NCBI GenBank assembly: GCA_018820855.1
Contig: JAHJNL010000010.1
Location: 62,001-126,000, forward strand
Origin: Pseudomonadota bacterium
GTDB lineage: Bacteria > Desulfobacterota > Desulfobulbia > Desulfobulbales > Desulfocapsaceae
Length of the DNA stretch: 64,000 bases
Reading direction: 5' to 3'
Shown here one piece after another: positions 50,783 through 60,422 of the stretch. Made by a program: the position numbers and the translations under genes. The notes beneath the pieces were generated by a model, which worked only from the letters and a program-made list of their open reading frames with translations, did not search any database and was not told where the DNA came from. The number at the start of each line of letters is the position of its first letter. The first letter of the stretch is position 1.

Positions 50783-51448
50783 ATGCACAAGGGACGACAG
50801 ACAGATCAGCTTGATGCGTTTGCCTTGTTTCCTGATCTGATGCAGACTCTTTTTGCTGCAGGCTCGGAGAAGAGGCGCGGCAGGACAGCAGAGGTACCTG
50901 CACAAGAGGTCGGAAAAAAACTGTCTGAACCGAAGGGAAATTGCGTGGTTCCGCCACAGCCGCCGGATTTGAGCTGGCTCAGAAAAGAAGATTGTCAGGA
51001 ACAGGAGAGGTTGGAGGATATTCCGACTGCCCTGGTCCTTATGGGCAAAGGGCAGACGACTGATGTCCTTTTTTCTGACTTGCAGGCCCTGGGCTACCGG
51101 GTGGAGACTGCCGATACCCCTGTTGATGCTTTCAATAAGTTGAAATTCACAAGTTTTGCCGCAATCTTAATGCATGCAGAGTTTGAGAGAGATTCACTGG
51201 CAGAATCGGCACTTCATAGCTATTTAACATGGCTTCCCACAGCAAAAAGAAGAACCATTTTTTATATCCTTGTGGGACCTGATTTTCACACCCTGTATGA
51301 CCTAGAAGCCCTTGCCTTGAGTGTAAACCTGGTTATAAATGATACTGATGTCAAACAGTTGAAAACAATTTTGAAGAAGAGTTTTCGTGATCATGAAGAG
51401 CTGTTCGGGCCTCTTGTTGAAGCTTTGGCTGAGTGCGGAAAAGAATAG
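50783..51448 (+). CDS. Receiver-like domain protein, unknown role
   Basis: 221 aa from the ATG at 50783; the track start at 50705 adds a hydrophobic leader and cannot be excluded. The first 70 residues are polar and low in structure. The C-terminal 150 residues resemble a response-regulator receiver (TALVLMGKGQTTDVLFSDLQALGYRVETADTPVDAFNKL, quoted in part) without the acidic pocket and with LMHAEFE where the acceptor Asp would be. The end (SYLTWLPTAKRRTIFYILVG, LEALALSVNLVINDTDVKQL) is like zinc-ribbon/receiver proteins I recall from Geobacter and Desulfovibrio. It is probably a degenerate receiver that acts by binding partners. Confidence 0.62.
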   Translation: MHKGRQTDQLDAFALFPDLMQTLFAAGSEKRRGRTAEVPAQEVGKKLSEPKGNCVVPPQPPDLSWLRKEDCQEQERLEDIPTALVLMGKGQTTDVLFSDLQALGYRVETADTPVDAFNKLKFTSFAAILMHAEFERDSLAESALHSYLTWLPTAKRRTIFYILVGPDFHTLYDLEALALSVNLVINDTDVKQLKTILKKSFRDHEELFGPLVEALAECGKE

Positions 51449-51489
51449 GTGCTTTTGAGAGAGCAACTGACGTCCCGACCAAAACCTGA

Positions 51490-52722
51490 TTAATGGAGGG
51501 GACTGAGATCGTTTTTGTTCTGTTGGAAGATGTGCATTTTATCGCTGCTCCACTTTTCAGGAGAATCGTAGCCGGCAATATTAATACCGATCTTGGAGAG
51601 ATCAATTTCCTGTATCTGAATTGCTGTCTTTTTCTTGTCATTGTAGAAGATACGTACGACCGGTTGCAGAATGTTTTCAGTGGAGTTGATAACTACTCCG
51701 CTTAATTCGTTTGCCAGCCTGACGTAGGTTCCGATGGGATATACACCTATACTCCGGATGAATTTATAGGTCAGCTCCTTGTCAAAGTAATGGTCGCTCC
51801 ATTCGTAGAGCTTCCTCAATCCCTGTACACGGTCCAGGCCGTTTTTGTAGCATCTTATCGAGGTGATGGCATCGTAGACATCGCAGATAGCCGCAATTCT
51901 TGATCCGAATTCAATTGTGTCACCTTTCAGGCCATGGGGATAGCCGGTTCCATCGTATCGCTCATGGTGGTGCAGGGCGATGTCGTGGGCTTCGGGGGGC
52001 AATTCTGTAGTCTCTGCCAGGACCTTTGCTGAGTATTCTGCATGTTTCTTCATAATTGTAAACTCCTTCTGGTCGAGTTTACCCGGTTTATTGAGGATAC
52101 TGTTCGGAATCCTGGTCTTGCCGATGTCATGAAAAAGGGATCCCATGGCAAGATTAATGGTCATGTCATAGGAAATGTCGCAGGAGCTGCAAAAGGCCAG
52201 GACCAGAGAACTGACACTGATCGAGTGCATAAGGGTATATTCGTCTTTTTTCCTTATGCGTGTTAACAGGATAAGGGCATCTTTGTTGCGCGTGACCGAT
52301 TCTTGCATCTTTTCTACGAGCCGAAATGCATTGTCCGGATCAATGCATTTTCCTTCCTGTACGGCTCTCATTGCTTCCCGCATGGTAACAACGGCTTCAT
52401 TTCTGATCGTCCTGGCCATCTGGACTTCATCTTTGAGAGGGATAGGTGGCGGTGTTGCCGTTCTTTTTCTTTGCGCCAGTTTGTGCAGGTTTCTATTGGT
52501 CTCCTGTTGTACCTCATAGGCGGTCTTTGCGGGTTCGACGTCAAGTCCCAGGTCGGTATCAATATAGACTTCTTTGATTCCCCAGGAACGTATGATTTTT
52601 ATTGCCCTCTCGTCTTTGATCAGGGCCTTGCTGATAAAGATATTTTCTCCGGCCCAGTCACAGTTGAAGTCGTGAACAAATATTCCCGGCCTGAGTTGCT
52701 CTGTCTTAATCTTCTTGATCAT
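51490..52722 (-). CDS. HD-GYP cyclic di-GMP phosphodiesterase with DUF3391
   Basis: 410 aa. The N-terminal DUF3391-like region (KIKTEQLRPGIFVHDFNCDW, GIKEVYIDTDLGLDV) is followed by the HD-GYP domain: SVSSLVLAFCSS, LFHDIGKTRIP near 197, MKKHAEYSAKVL and IALHHHERYDGTGYPHGLKG near 250. It also has AAICDVYDAITSIRCYK. All metal-binding His/Asp residues and the GYP triad are intact, so it should hydrolyse cyclic di-GMP. It balances the GGDEF enzyme at 41.4 kb. The stop lies 41 bp from the end of the receiver-like gene on the other strand. Confidence 0.93.
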   Translation of the reverse strand: MIKKIKTEQLRPGIFVHDFNCDWAGENIFISKALIKDERAIKIIRSWGIKEVYIDTDLGLDVEPAKTAYEVQQETNRNLHKLAQRKRTATPPPIPLKDEVQMARTIRNEAVVTMREAMRAVQEGKCIDPDNAFRLVEKMQESVTRNKDALILLTRIRKKDEYTLMHSISVSSLVLAFCSSCDISYDMTINLAMGSLFHDIGKTRIPNSILNKPGKLDQKEFTIMKKHAEYSAKVLAETTELPPEAHDIALHHHERYDGTGYPHGLKGDTIEFGSRIAAICDVYDAITSIRCYKNGLDRVQGLRKLYEWSDHYFDKELTYKFIRSIGVYPIGTYVRLANELSGVVINSTENILQPVVRIFYNDKKKTAIQIQEIDLSKIGINIAGYDSPEKWSSDKMHIFQQNKNDLSPLH

Positions 52723-52973
52723 TGGGGTGATGGTCGGTGTTTCATTTAAACCGTCTTTTCTGTACTAAGGACAATAGGGATAAAAGAATTCTCTTTAATA
52801 ATAGAGTGCTCATGAGAGAGAGTCAAAATAAAAGCAGAACTTCAATGGATATTAGGCAGAAAAGGCTCAGATGAGGTATGGGGCAAGTCCGCGTGTTTCG
52901 TTTCAGGTAATGAGTCGTCTGCTGAGAGCTGTTCAATGGAATGTCTAAAAAAAACAGTCGGACAAAAATAATA

Positions 52974-53306
52974 TCAAGGAAGAACTTCTTGATCTCTCGC
53001 TTCCTGTACCAATGGATACTTGATTGCATTCAACTGCATTTTTTCCCTGGCGCAGGTCAGAGGGTCAAGGTCGAATTTGTCGGCCAGCATGGTGAGGTAG
53101 ATCATTACATCACCCACCTCTTCTGCAATGTGAGCTCGCGTTGCGTCATCTACTTTCTGACTGTTGTCGCCCTCCATCCATTGAAAGATCTCGGTTAGTT
53201 CTGCGGTTTCGACGCTCAGGGCCATGACCAGATTCTTGGGGGAGTGGTAGCGTTGCCACCTTCTTGCAGCTGTAAATGCGCGAAGTGCTGTTTTCAGTTT
53301 TTCCAT
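52974..53306 (-). CDS. MazG-like nucleotide pyrophosphohydrolase
   Basis: 110 aa from the ATG at 53306 (MEKLKTALRAFTAARRW), the usual start of this family; the track start is 29 codons earlier. Metal-binding motifs are SVETAELTEIFQW (E-x-x-E) and AEEVGDVMIYLTMLADKF (E-x-x-D). These small all-alpha NTP pyrophosphohydrolases remove non-canonical or excess dNTPs. It is divergent from prc. The substrate is not predictable. Confidence 0.85.
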   Translation of the reverse strand: MEKLKTALRAFTAARRWQRYHSPKNLVMALSVETAELTEIFQWMEGDNSQKVDDATRAHIAEEVGDVMIYLTMLADKFDLDPLTCAREKMQLNAIKYPLVQEARDQEVLP

Positions 53307-53431
53307 GGCTGTCACCGTTTCTGTTGGTATTTCTTCTCGGATTCTGGTAATTTTCTTCGTTTTACGTATTATAAGGTACCATCGTAGCGTCAAACTGCAA
53401 CGCTCTTTCCCTTTTACCCACAGAGAAACAA

Positions 53432-55534
53432 ATGAAAAAAATAGTTAGTGCATGTCTGGCAGGCGTTTTTTCCCTCACTCTTTTACTGCCAACCATATCC
53501 ATAGCCGAATCTGCGGCACCGCAGGAGATTGACTCCGGCCGCAACAAGCTGATCGGTTATATGCTTGGCAAACAGTTGCCGGTCATGCATTTCAGCGACA
53601 AAGAGGTGGATGACGATCTGGCCTTTGCCGCCTTTGATCTCTATATCAAACAGCTGGACTTTCAGAAACGATTTCTCCTTCAGGAGGATGTGAACAAACT
53701 GTCGGTCATGGCCCCGGCTATTGATAATAATCTCTTGAAAGGGACTATTGCCTTACCGGATGAGGGGTATACTATTCTGTCCCGACGGATTGATGAGGTT
53801 GAGAAAATAACAGGCGAGCTTCTTGCTGCCGGCTTTGATTATAACCGGGACGAGAATTATGAAACTGATCCGGATAAGCTGAAGTATGCCGTTACGCTTC
53901 AGGATCTTCGGGAGCGCTGGCGGAAGATCCTGAAAGGACAGATTGTTTCCCGTTATCTTGATCTCGTGGAAGAGCAGAAAGAGGCCAAGGAGCAAAAGGA
54001 TGACAAGGAATTGTGGAAAGAGGCGGAGGATAAGGTAGCGAAACGCAATCAGAATTTCTTTCATCGTATGCACCAGGAGACACTGCAGGATCATTATGAC
54101 CGATATTTTAATTCCATAACCAGGGCCTTTGATCCGCATACGAATTATATGCCACCGGCCAATAAAGAAGATTTTGACATCCACATGCGGGGTAGTCTTG
54201 AAGGAATAGGAGCCCTGCTCCGGGAAGAAGACGGTTATATCAAGGTGGTCAACATCATTCCAGGTTCTGCCTCGGCCCGCCAGGGTATGCTGCAGGCAGA
54301 GGATATCATTCTTGAGGTGGCCCAGGGCGCTGAAGATCCTGTGGAAATTACTGACATGCGCCTGCGTGACGCTGTTCGTCTTATTCGCGGTCCCAAGGGG
54401 GGCGAAGTGCGCCTGACCGTGAAAAAAATAGACGGGACCAAGGTAATCATTCCGATTATTCGTGATGTGGTGCAGATCGAAGAGACCTTTGTCAAGTCCA
54501 GTCTGTTGGAGGGGCCTGGGGGGAAAAAAATCGGTTATGTCATGATCCCGAGCTTCTATCGAGATTTTGAGAAGACTCGTAACGGCTCTGATGCAAGAAA
54601 TTCTACCGATGATACCAGGAAGGTGGTGGAGGAACTGAAAAAAGCAGGGATGTCCGGTCTGATTCTTGATCTGCGCAATAACGGTGGGGGCTCTCTTATG
54701 GACGCCGTGGATACCGCAGGTCTGTTTTTTCCAGTCGGACCGGTGGTACAGGTCAAAAATAACTACGGTTCCATACGGGTACTCAGCGACGAGGATCCCT
54801 CCATCGTTTGGGATGGCCCGCTTCTGGTCCTGGTGAATCAGTTTTCTGCCTCAGCTTCCGAGATTGTGGCAGCTGCGCTCCAGGACTATGGTCGTGCAGT
54901 GATCGTGGGCGGGGCTCACACCCATGGCAAGGGCACTGTACAGACTCTGATAGACATGAATGAAAATATCCCCCTCCTGCATCTGAAAAAATATGAAGAT
55001 CTTGGGGCATTGAAGGTGACGATCCAGAAATTCTACCGGGTCAATGGCGGATCAACGCAGTACAAGGGCGTGGAACCTGATATTGTCCTTCCCTCCCTCT
55101 TTCAGCATCTCGAGTCTGGTGAGCAGTATCTTGATTATTCTCTGCCGTGGGATCAGGTAGAGCCTGTCTCGTTTGTCAGGTATGGTTCTACACCGATAGA
55201 TCTTGACCTGTTAAAGGCAAAAAGTAGTCAAAGGGTGGCAAAAGATGAGGGGTTACAGGTCATTGCCGACGAAGCTGAAAAGGCATTGCAGCGATCCAAG
55301 CAAACCACGATGTCCTTGAAACTTAGTGACATGACGGCCCAGTTGGAGGAGGCCAAGGTCGCACGTGATAAAATTGGGGCACATTATCGGAAGTTTCGTG
55401 AGGAGCAGGGCGCAGACAGGGGAGAAGAACCCAGTCCCGGCCTGGAGGAAGAGCAGGACAAAGATAAGTGGAAGGAAGATATTAAGGAAGATCCGTATAT
55501 TAATGAGTCTATTCATATCCTTGGAGATATGTGA
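53432..55534 (+). CDS. prc: Carboxy-terminal processing protease (Prc/Tsp)
   Basis: 700 aa periplasmic serine protease. A signal peptide (KKIVSACLAGVFSLTLLLPTISIAES) is followed by the N-terminal Tsp domain, a PDZ domain (about 255-335; LEGIGALLREEDGYIKVVNIIPG, quoted in part) and the S41 protease domain. The substrate loop is LDLRNNGGGSLMDAV. The catalytic Ser is in NQFSASASEIV near 472 and the Lys in HTHGKGTVQTL near 499. The C-terminal 150 residues are a charged DUF3340-like tail (DMTAQLEEAKVARDKIG). It degrades misfolded or tagged proteins and processes envelope proteins. It has its own promoter region, divergent from the MazG-like gene. Confidence 0.94.
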   Translation: MKKIVSACLAGVFSLTLLLPTISIAESAAPQEIDSGRNKLIGYMLGKQLPVMHFSDKEVDDDLAFAAFDLYIKQLDFQKRFLLQEDVNKLSVMAPAIDNNLLKGTIALPDEGYTILSRRIDEVEKITGELLAAGFDYNRDENYETDPDKLKYAVTLQDLRERWRKILKGQIVSRYLDLVEEQKEAKEQKDDKELWKEAEDKVAKRNQNFFHRMHQETLQDHYDRYFNSITRAFDPHTNYMPPANKEDFDIHMRGSLEGIGALLREEDGYIKVVNIIPGSASARQGMLQAEDIILEVAQGAEDPVEITDMRLRDAVRLIRGPKGGEVRLTVKKIDGTKVIIPIIRDVVQIEETFVKSSLLEGPGGKKIGYVMIPSFYRDFEKTRNGSDARNSTDDTRKVVEELKKAGMSGLILDLRNNGGGSLMDAVDTAGLFFPVGPVVQVKNNYGSIRVLSDEDPSIVWDGPLLVLVNQFSASASEIVAAALQDYGRAVIVGGAHTHGKGTVQTLIDMNENIPLLHLKKYEDLGALKVTIQKFYRVNGGSTQYKGVEPDIVLPSLFQHLESGEQYLDYSLPWDQVEPVSFVRYGSTPIDLDLLKAKSSQRVAKDEGLQVIADEAEKALQRSKQTTMSLKLSDMTAQLEEAKVARDKIGAHYRKFREEQGADRGEEPSPGLEEEQDKDKWKEDIKEDPYINESIHILGDM

Positions 55535-55777
55535 TTGGATAGACTGAAGAAAAATTAATACCATTCCGGCAGCGCTGAGGTTTATTTGTTGAAAAATTAA
55601 GAAGTAAGTAGGTGCGTCATTGGTTCTTGGTGACTTCTCCATAGGCCTGTAGTCTTTTTAAAAAACAGTTACCTCCAATTTTAAAATTTTCTTGATTAAC
55701 AAATGAAAAGGTGCTAAATCTCGTTGGTTATGAATGGTCATTCATTCAATTTGGATTAAAAAGGGGCAGGGAAATCT

Positions 55778-56314
55778 ATGGGGCTTGCTGAAGCTTTCCG
55801 TAATTATGAAGATAAGATAGTCAGCCGTTGGGTCGACTACACCTTGTCAACTTATAAGGCATCAACGTTTTTCAGAAAGGAACGCGATAAATTCGCCAAC
55901 CCCGTGGGGGGCAACACCTACGAGGCATTGAGTAAGCTTTTCAAACTCCTGGCAAAGAATGCCGATCCGAAAGAGTTTGTTGCGCCGCTGGATCAGATCA
56001 TGCGTATCCGTTCCATTCAGGAGTTTGCCGCATCCGAGGCAGTGGGTCCGATTCACGCCGTTAAACACATTACCCGCGAAATCCTGGATAAGGACAAGGA
56101 ACGCAGGCACCTCATTGCAGAACTCTATGAATTTGAATTTGCAGTGGATATGGCTGTGCTTGCTGCTTTTGACCTGTATATGCAATGCCGGGAGCAGTTG
56201 TACAAGGTGAGAATTCAGGAGATTAAATCCGGTAGTCACATTCTCACAGACAGCAAGTGTCCGTCGAACTTGTTGCATAGAAATACAGATGATTTCGTGA
56301 AAATTCGAATCTGA
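55778..56314 (+). CDS. RsbRD N-terminal domain protein upstream of dsrMKJOP
   Basis: 178 aa, start supported by GGGGCAGGGAAATCT before the ATG. The all-helical sequence (KIVSRWVDYTLSTYKAST, ADPKEFVAPLDQIMRIRSIQEF, HAVKHITREILDKDKERRHL) fits the RsbRD_N domain that senses signals in stressosome-type proteins. No STAS output domain follows, so it is a free-standing sensor domain. From memory, such genes often precede dsrMKJOP in sulfate reducers. It lies about 105 bp before dsrM on the same strand and could regulate or be assembled with the complex. Confidence 0.83.
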   Translation: MGLAEAFRNYEDKIVSRWVDYTLSTYKASTFFRKERDKFANPVGGNTYEALSKLFKLLAKNADPKEFVAPLDQIMRIRSIQEFAASEAVGPIHAVKHITREILDKDKERRHLIAELYEFEFAVDMAVLAAFDLYMQCREQLYKVRIQEIKSGSHILTDSKCPSNLLHRNTDDFVKIRI

Positions 56315-56419
56315 AAATTTACGGAATCATCACGGTTATTAACAGGTTTCTGTACCGGAGCAGGGGAACTCGTCCGGGCGGCTACCAACACTGTTCAATT
56401 TGAAGCGAGGTAAGAAGAA

Positions 56420-57448
56420 ATGAAGTATACCTTCTCATTCCTGGCAGTCATTGCACTCGTTTTGATTGCATGGCTGGGATCCCAGATACCGGGTATGCAG
56501 TACCTTTTTGGTGTTGCCATCCCCTATCTGGCAATCATGATCTTCCTGGGTGGCTTTGTTTACAGAGTCGTGCAATGGGCAAAATCGCCTGTTCCATTTT
56601 CCATTCCGACCACTTGTGGTCAGGGTGCGTCACTGGATTTCATCAAACAGGATAAGCTTGACTGCCCTACCAAGACATCAGAAGTTGTCGCCAGGATGTT
56701 CCTGGAAATTGTTACTTTCCGCTCCCTTTTCCGGAATACCAAGTCCGAGCTTCATGAGGGGCCGAAAATTACCTATGAGTCCTCCAAGTGGCTCTGGCTC
56801 TTTGCCTTGATTTTCCACTACTCTTTTCTGGTGGTCGTTATCAGGCATATGCGTCTTTTTCTCAATCCTGTCCCTGCCTGGCTGGAATTTCTTGATTTTC
56901 TGGATGCCGGTGCGGCCCTGCAGGTTGGCGCGCCTCTGCTTTATGCCACTGATCTTGCACTGGTGCTGGGTGTTGTCCTGCTCTTTGGCAGGCGCCTGGT
57001 CAATCGTCAGGTGCGTTATATCTCACTTGCCAATGACTATTTTCCGCTTTTCCTCATCTTTGGGATTGCCACCACCGGTATCCTGATGCGTTACTTTCTG
57101 CGCACAAATATTGACATTATCTCCATCAAAGAACTTCTGGTTGGCCTGGTCACCTTTTCACCAGTATTTGCCGCCAAGATCGGATCCATCTTTTATATCC
57201 ATCTCTTCCTGGTCAGTACCCTGCTCATCTATTTCCCCTTCAGTAAATTGATGCACTTAGGCGGTGTCTTTATGAGCCCTACCAGGAACATGGCAAACAA
57301 CAGCCGTGCCAAGCGGCATATCAATCCATGGAATGATCCTACAATCAAACCTCATTCCTATGCCGGATATGAGGATGAGTTTAGAGAGTTCATGGTCGAT
57401 GCCGGCATCCCTGTTGAGAAAGAGCTGCCTCCTCAAAAGGACGAATAA
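56420..57448 (+). CDS. dsrM: DsrM, heme b membrane subunit of the DsrMKJOP complex
   Basis: 342 aa, integral membrane protein like the gamma subunit of nitrate reductase (NarI). It has about six hydrophobic helices (FLAVIALVLIAWLGSQIPG; YLAIMIFLGGFVYRVVQW; WLFALIFHYSFLVVVIRHM; LYATDLALVLGVVLLFGRRL; YFPLFLIFGIATTGILMRY; HLFLVSTLLIYFPF). His residues in the third and last helices can coordinate heme b. It oxidises menaquinol and passes electrons to DsrK. RBS GAGGTAAGAAGAA precedes the ATG. Confidence 0.96.
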   Translation: MKYTFSFLAVIALVLIAWLGSQIPGMQYLFGVAIPYLAIMIFLGGFVYRVVQWAKSPVPFSIPTTCGQGASLDFIKQDKLDCPTKTSEVVARMFLEIVTFRSLFRNTKSELHEGPKITYESSKWLWLFALIFHYSFLVVVIRHMRLFLNPVPAWLEFLDFLDAGAALQVGAPLLYATDLALVLGVVLLFGRRLVNRQVRYISLANDYFPLFLIFGIATTGILMRYFLRTNIDIISIKELLVGLVTFSPVFAAKIGSIFYIHLFLVSTLLIYFPFSKLMHLGGVFMSPTRNMANNSRAKRHINPWNDPTIKPHSYAGYEDEFREFMVDAGIPVEKELPPQKDE

Positions 57449-57485
57449 CAGGATTGTTGACCCAAATTTATAAGGATAAAGAATA

Positions 57486-59147
57486 ATGGCACTTGCAAAA
57501 TTAGAACAATTATCGAAAAGCGTAGTGCAGGGACCGTCCTTGGCAACAGGAGCTGTACCAACCAAGGACTGGATGGAGACCCCGGCTATTTTTAAAGAGG
57601 GGAACTTTGCCTACCCTGCCAAAAAAGAAAAGGTAGAATATCTGAACAGTCAGGCCGGGCTTGAGTTCCCTAATGCCCGTATCTGGTCTCCGGACGAGGA
57701 TGACTGGAAGCTGCCCGAGAACTGGCAGGAGATCATCCTGAATGGTCTCAAGGAGCGTCTCGGCAAATTCAGATCTCTCAAAATCTTCATGGACTGCTGT
57801 GTACGCTGCGGTGCCTGTGCGGATAAATGTCACTTTTTCCTCGGTACCGGTGATCCGAAAAATATGCCGGTTCTTCGTGCCGAGTTGCTGCGGTCCATCT
57901 ATCGGAATGATTTTACCCTGGCAGGAAAGCTGTTTGGGAAAATGGCTGGTGCCCGGGAAATGACCGTTGGTGTATTGAAAGAATGGTTCATGTACTCCTA
58001 CCAGTGTACAGAGTGTCGACGTTGCTCGGTCTTTTGTCCCTATGGTATTGATACGGCAGAAGTAACCATGATGCTTCGTGAGCTTCTGCATCTGGTCGGT
58101 GTTGGTATTAACTGGATTCTTGAGCCGGCTTCGAACTCCAACCGTACCGGTAACCACATGGGGCTGCAGCCCCATACTTTCAAGGACAATGTTGATTTCC
58201 TTGCAGAAGACCTGGAAACTCTCACAGGCGTCAAAATTAACCATTCGTTCAACCGCAAGGGAGCGGAGGTGCTCTTCATCACTCCGTCAGCCGACGTCTT
58301 TGCTGAGCCCGGCCTCTATACTGCCATGGGCTATCTAGCGCTGTTTGAGCAGATTGGCCTTGATTATACCTGGTCAACCTATGCCTCTGAAGGTGGTAAC
58401 TTCGGTCTCTTCACTTCCAATGAGTTGATGAAGAAACTGAATGCCAAGATGTATGCCGAGGCCAAGCGTCTTGGCGTTAAATACATTATCGGTGGTGAGT
58501 GTGGTCATATGTGGCGTGTTATTCATCAGTACATGGATACCATGAACGGTCCTGCTGACTTTTTGGAGGTTCCCAAATCTCCGCTCACGGGAACGGTATT
58601 CAATAATGCCGCATCAACAAAGATGGTTCACATCAGTGAGTTTACGGCAGATCTGATCCGGCACGGCAAGATTAAACTTGATCCGAGCCGTAATTCCCAT
58701 GTTTTGCCTACCTATCATGATTCCTGTAACCCGGCGCGTGCCATGGGCCTTATGGATGAACCGCGTTATATCCTGGATCATGTGGTACCCAAATGGGTTG
58801 AAATGCCCGAAAATACTATCCGTGAGCAGACTTTCTGCTGCGGTTCCGGAACTGGTCTTAATACCGACGAGATCATGGAACTGAGGATGCGTGCCGGATT
58901 GCCGCGCGCAAATGCAGTGAAGCACGTTATCGACAAACACGATGTTAACATGCTTTCCTGTGTCTGTGCCATCGATCGGGCAACCCTTACCTCGCTGATG
59001 AATTACTGGAATCCAGGCTGTGGAGTCTGCGGACTTTCTGAGCTTGTCGGCAATGCTCTGGTAATGGATAACGAGAAACGAGCCATGGGCTATGACGCTG
59101 AAGGAAACGAGACTGAACTTCCTGAAGGCTTCAGGACTATGGTCTAA
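57486..59147 (+). CDS. dsrK: DsrK, HdrD-like iron-sulfur catalytic subunit
   Basis: 553 aa. Two [4Fe-4S] motifs lie near 100-180 (CCVRCGACADKCHFF, CTECRRCSVFCPYGID). Two CCG-type regions follow, with CNPARAMGL, QTFCCGSGTGLNTDEI and MLSCVCAIDRATL, and CGVCGLSELVG near the end; these bind the non-cubane cluster in heterodisulfide reductases. DsrK is thought to reduce the DsrC trisulfide or disulfide formed during sulfite reduction. It sits 38 bp after dsrM with AAGGATAAAGAATA before the ATG. Confidence 0.97.
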   Translation: MALAKLEQLSKSVVQGPSLATGAVPTKDWMETPAIFKEGNFAYPAKKEKVEYLNSQAGLEFPNARIWSPDEDDWKLPENWQEIILNGLKERLGKFRSLKIFMDCCVRCGACADKCHFFLGTGDPKNMPVLRAELLRSIYRNDFTLAGKLFGKMAGAREMTVGVLKEWFMYSYQCTECRRCSVFCPYGIDTAEVTMMLRELLHLVGVGINWILEPASNSNRTGNHMGLQPHTFKDNVDFLAEDLETLTGVKINHSFNRKGAEVLFITPSADVFAEPGLYTAMGYLALFEQIGLDYTWSTYASEGGNFGLFTSNELMKKLNAKMYAEAKRLGVKYIIGGECGHMWRVIHQYMDTMNGPADFLEVPKSPLTGTVFNNAASTKMVHISEFTADLIRHGKIKLDPSRNSHVLPTYHDSCNPARAMGLMDEPRYILDHVVPKWVEMPENTIREQTFCCGSGTGLNTDEIMELRMRAGLPRANAVKHVIDKHDVNMLSCVCAIDRATLTSLMNYWNPGCGVCGLSELVGNALVMDNEKRAMGYDAEGNETELPEGFRTMV

Positions 59148-59174
59148 ACCGGACCGGAATGGAGGATTAATTCA

Positions 59175-59576
59175 ATGTATAACAAAGGAACAATCATACC
59201 GGGACTTGCTTTATTTGTCCTTTTTGTGACTTTTCCAATCTGGTTCAACGGGTTGACAACAGCAGGAGACCTGCCTAAGCCCGAGTTACCGCCAGGTGGA
59301 GAAAAACAGTGCGTAATGCCTGCTGATTATATGCGGGCCAATCATATGCAGTTGCTCAATGAGTGGCGTGATAACGTTCTGCGTGACGGCAATCGCGAAA
59401 TCCTTGAGATAGACGGCAAAAAATACCGAAAAGGCCTGCAGATGGCATGTATGGCATGTCATACCAAAAAGGAGAAATTCTGCGATAGCTGCCATACCTA
59501 TGCCGCAGTAACTCCTTATTGCTGGGATTGTCATCTGACTCCCAACGAGGCAGCATCAAAGGAGGCGATTCACTAA
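59175..59576 (+). CDS. dsrJ: DsrJ, triheme cytochrome c
   Basis: 133 aa. An N-terminal signal anchor (IIPGLALFVLFVTFPIWFNGL) exports a small periplasmic domain with three CxxCH heme motifs: CMACH, CDSCH and CWDCH. The three motifs agree with the known DsrJ protein. It has a ribosome-binding site (GGAGGATTAATTC) and its stop shares the A of the dsrO start codon. Confidence 0.96.
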   Translation: MYNKGTIIPGLALFVLFVTFPIWFNGLTTAGDLPKPELPPGGEKQCVMPADYMRANHMQLLNEWRDNVLRDGNREILEIDGKKYRKGLQMACMACHTKKEKFCDSCHTYAAVTPYCWDCHLTPNEAASKEAIH

Positions 59577-60415
59577 TGGATAAGCAAAGAAGAAAATTCC
59601 TTAAAATTGCAGGGGTATCAGCACTTGCAGGAATCGGAGCACCCGCAATTATTAAGCTGACCTCCTCAAACGCTGTGGCTTCTTCGGGAGGGCAAGAGGC
59701 AGCTGCCGGGCATGCAGCACCAGCTGCTGCCGGTCATGGAGTAGCGGCGGTAGAGGCACCTCAAGGTGTACGTCTTGGCATGGTCATTGACATGCGTAAG
59801 ATGGCAGAACAACCCGGACAATTGGATAGTGCCATTGCTGCATGTATCAATGCTCATAATATTCCAGAGTTTCCTGATAGCAAAAATGAGATTAAATGGC
59901 TCTGGAAGGCACCCTTTCAAAATGTCTTTCTTGATCATTCCTCCTATCATTCTTCAACAAGAGTGGCCAACACCCCATTTCCAGCCCTCTGTAACCACTG
60001 TGATGATCCGCCATGCGTTCGGGCCTGTCCCACCAAGGCAACGTTTAAGCTCGCCAAGAACGGGGTCGTAGCCATGGATTTCCATCGCTGCATCGGTTGC
60101 CGTTTCTGTATGGCTGCCTGCCCCTATGGTGCCAGGTCTTTCAACTGGCAGGATCCGAGACCGTATATCAAGAAATACAATGCGGACTTTCCATCACGCA
60201 TGAAGGGTGTTGTCGAGAAATGCAACTTTTGCGGTGAGCGGCTTGCTCTTGGGCAGGAGCCTGCCTGTGTTGAAGCCTGCAAAGCAACGGGTGCCATTAC
60301 TTTTGGTGATCTGAACGATCCTCAGTCCGAGGTCAGGCAGGTACTTGATAACGAATTTACTATCCAGAGGAAGACTAATCTGGGTACTAAACCATCAGTC
60401 TTTTACATAGTGTGA
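59576..60415 (+). CDS. dsrO: DsrO, periplasmic iron-sulfur subunit
   Basis: 279 aa from the ATG at 59576, chosen because AAAGGAGGCG precedes it and a twin-arginine signal (RRKFLKIAGVSALAG) follows; the track start is 19 codons earlier. Ferredoxin-like Cys motifs are CNHCDDPPCVRACPT, CIGCRFCMAACPYGA and CNFCGERLALGQEPACVEACKA. This is the four-cluster subunit type of NrfC/HybA. An Ala/Gly/His-rich segment (GQEAAAGHAAPAAAGHG) follows the signal. It works with the NrfD-like DsrP. Confidence 0.96.
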   Translation: MDKQRRKFLKIAGVSALAGIGAPAIIKLTSSNAVASSGGQEAAAGHAAPAAAGHGVAAVEAPQGVRLGMVIDMRKMAEQPGQLDSAIAACINAHNIPEFPDSKNEIKWLWKAPFQNVFLDHSSYHSSTRVANTPFPALCNHCDDPPCVRACPTKATFKLAKNGVVAMDFHRCIGCRFCMAACPYGARSFNWQDPRPYIKKYNADFPSRMKGVVEKCNFCGERLALGQEPACVEACKATGAITFGDLNDPQSEVRQVLDNEFTIQRKTNLGTKPSVFYIV

Positions 60416-60422
60416 GGTAGTC

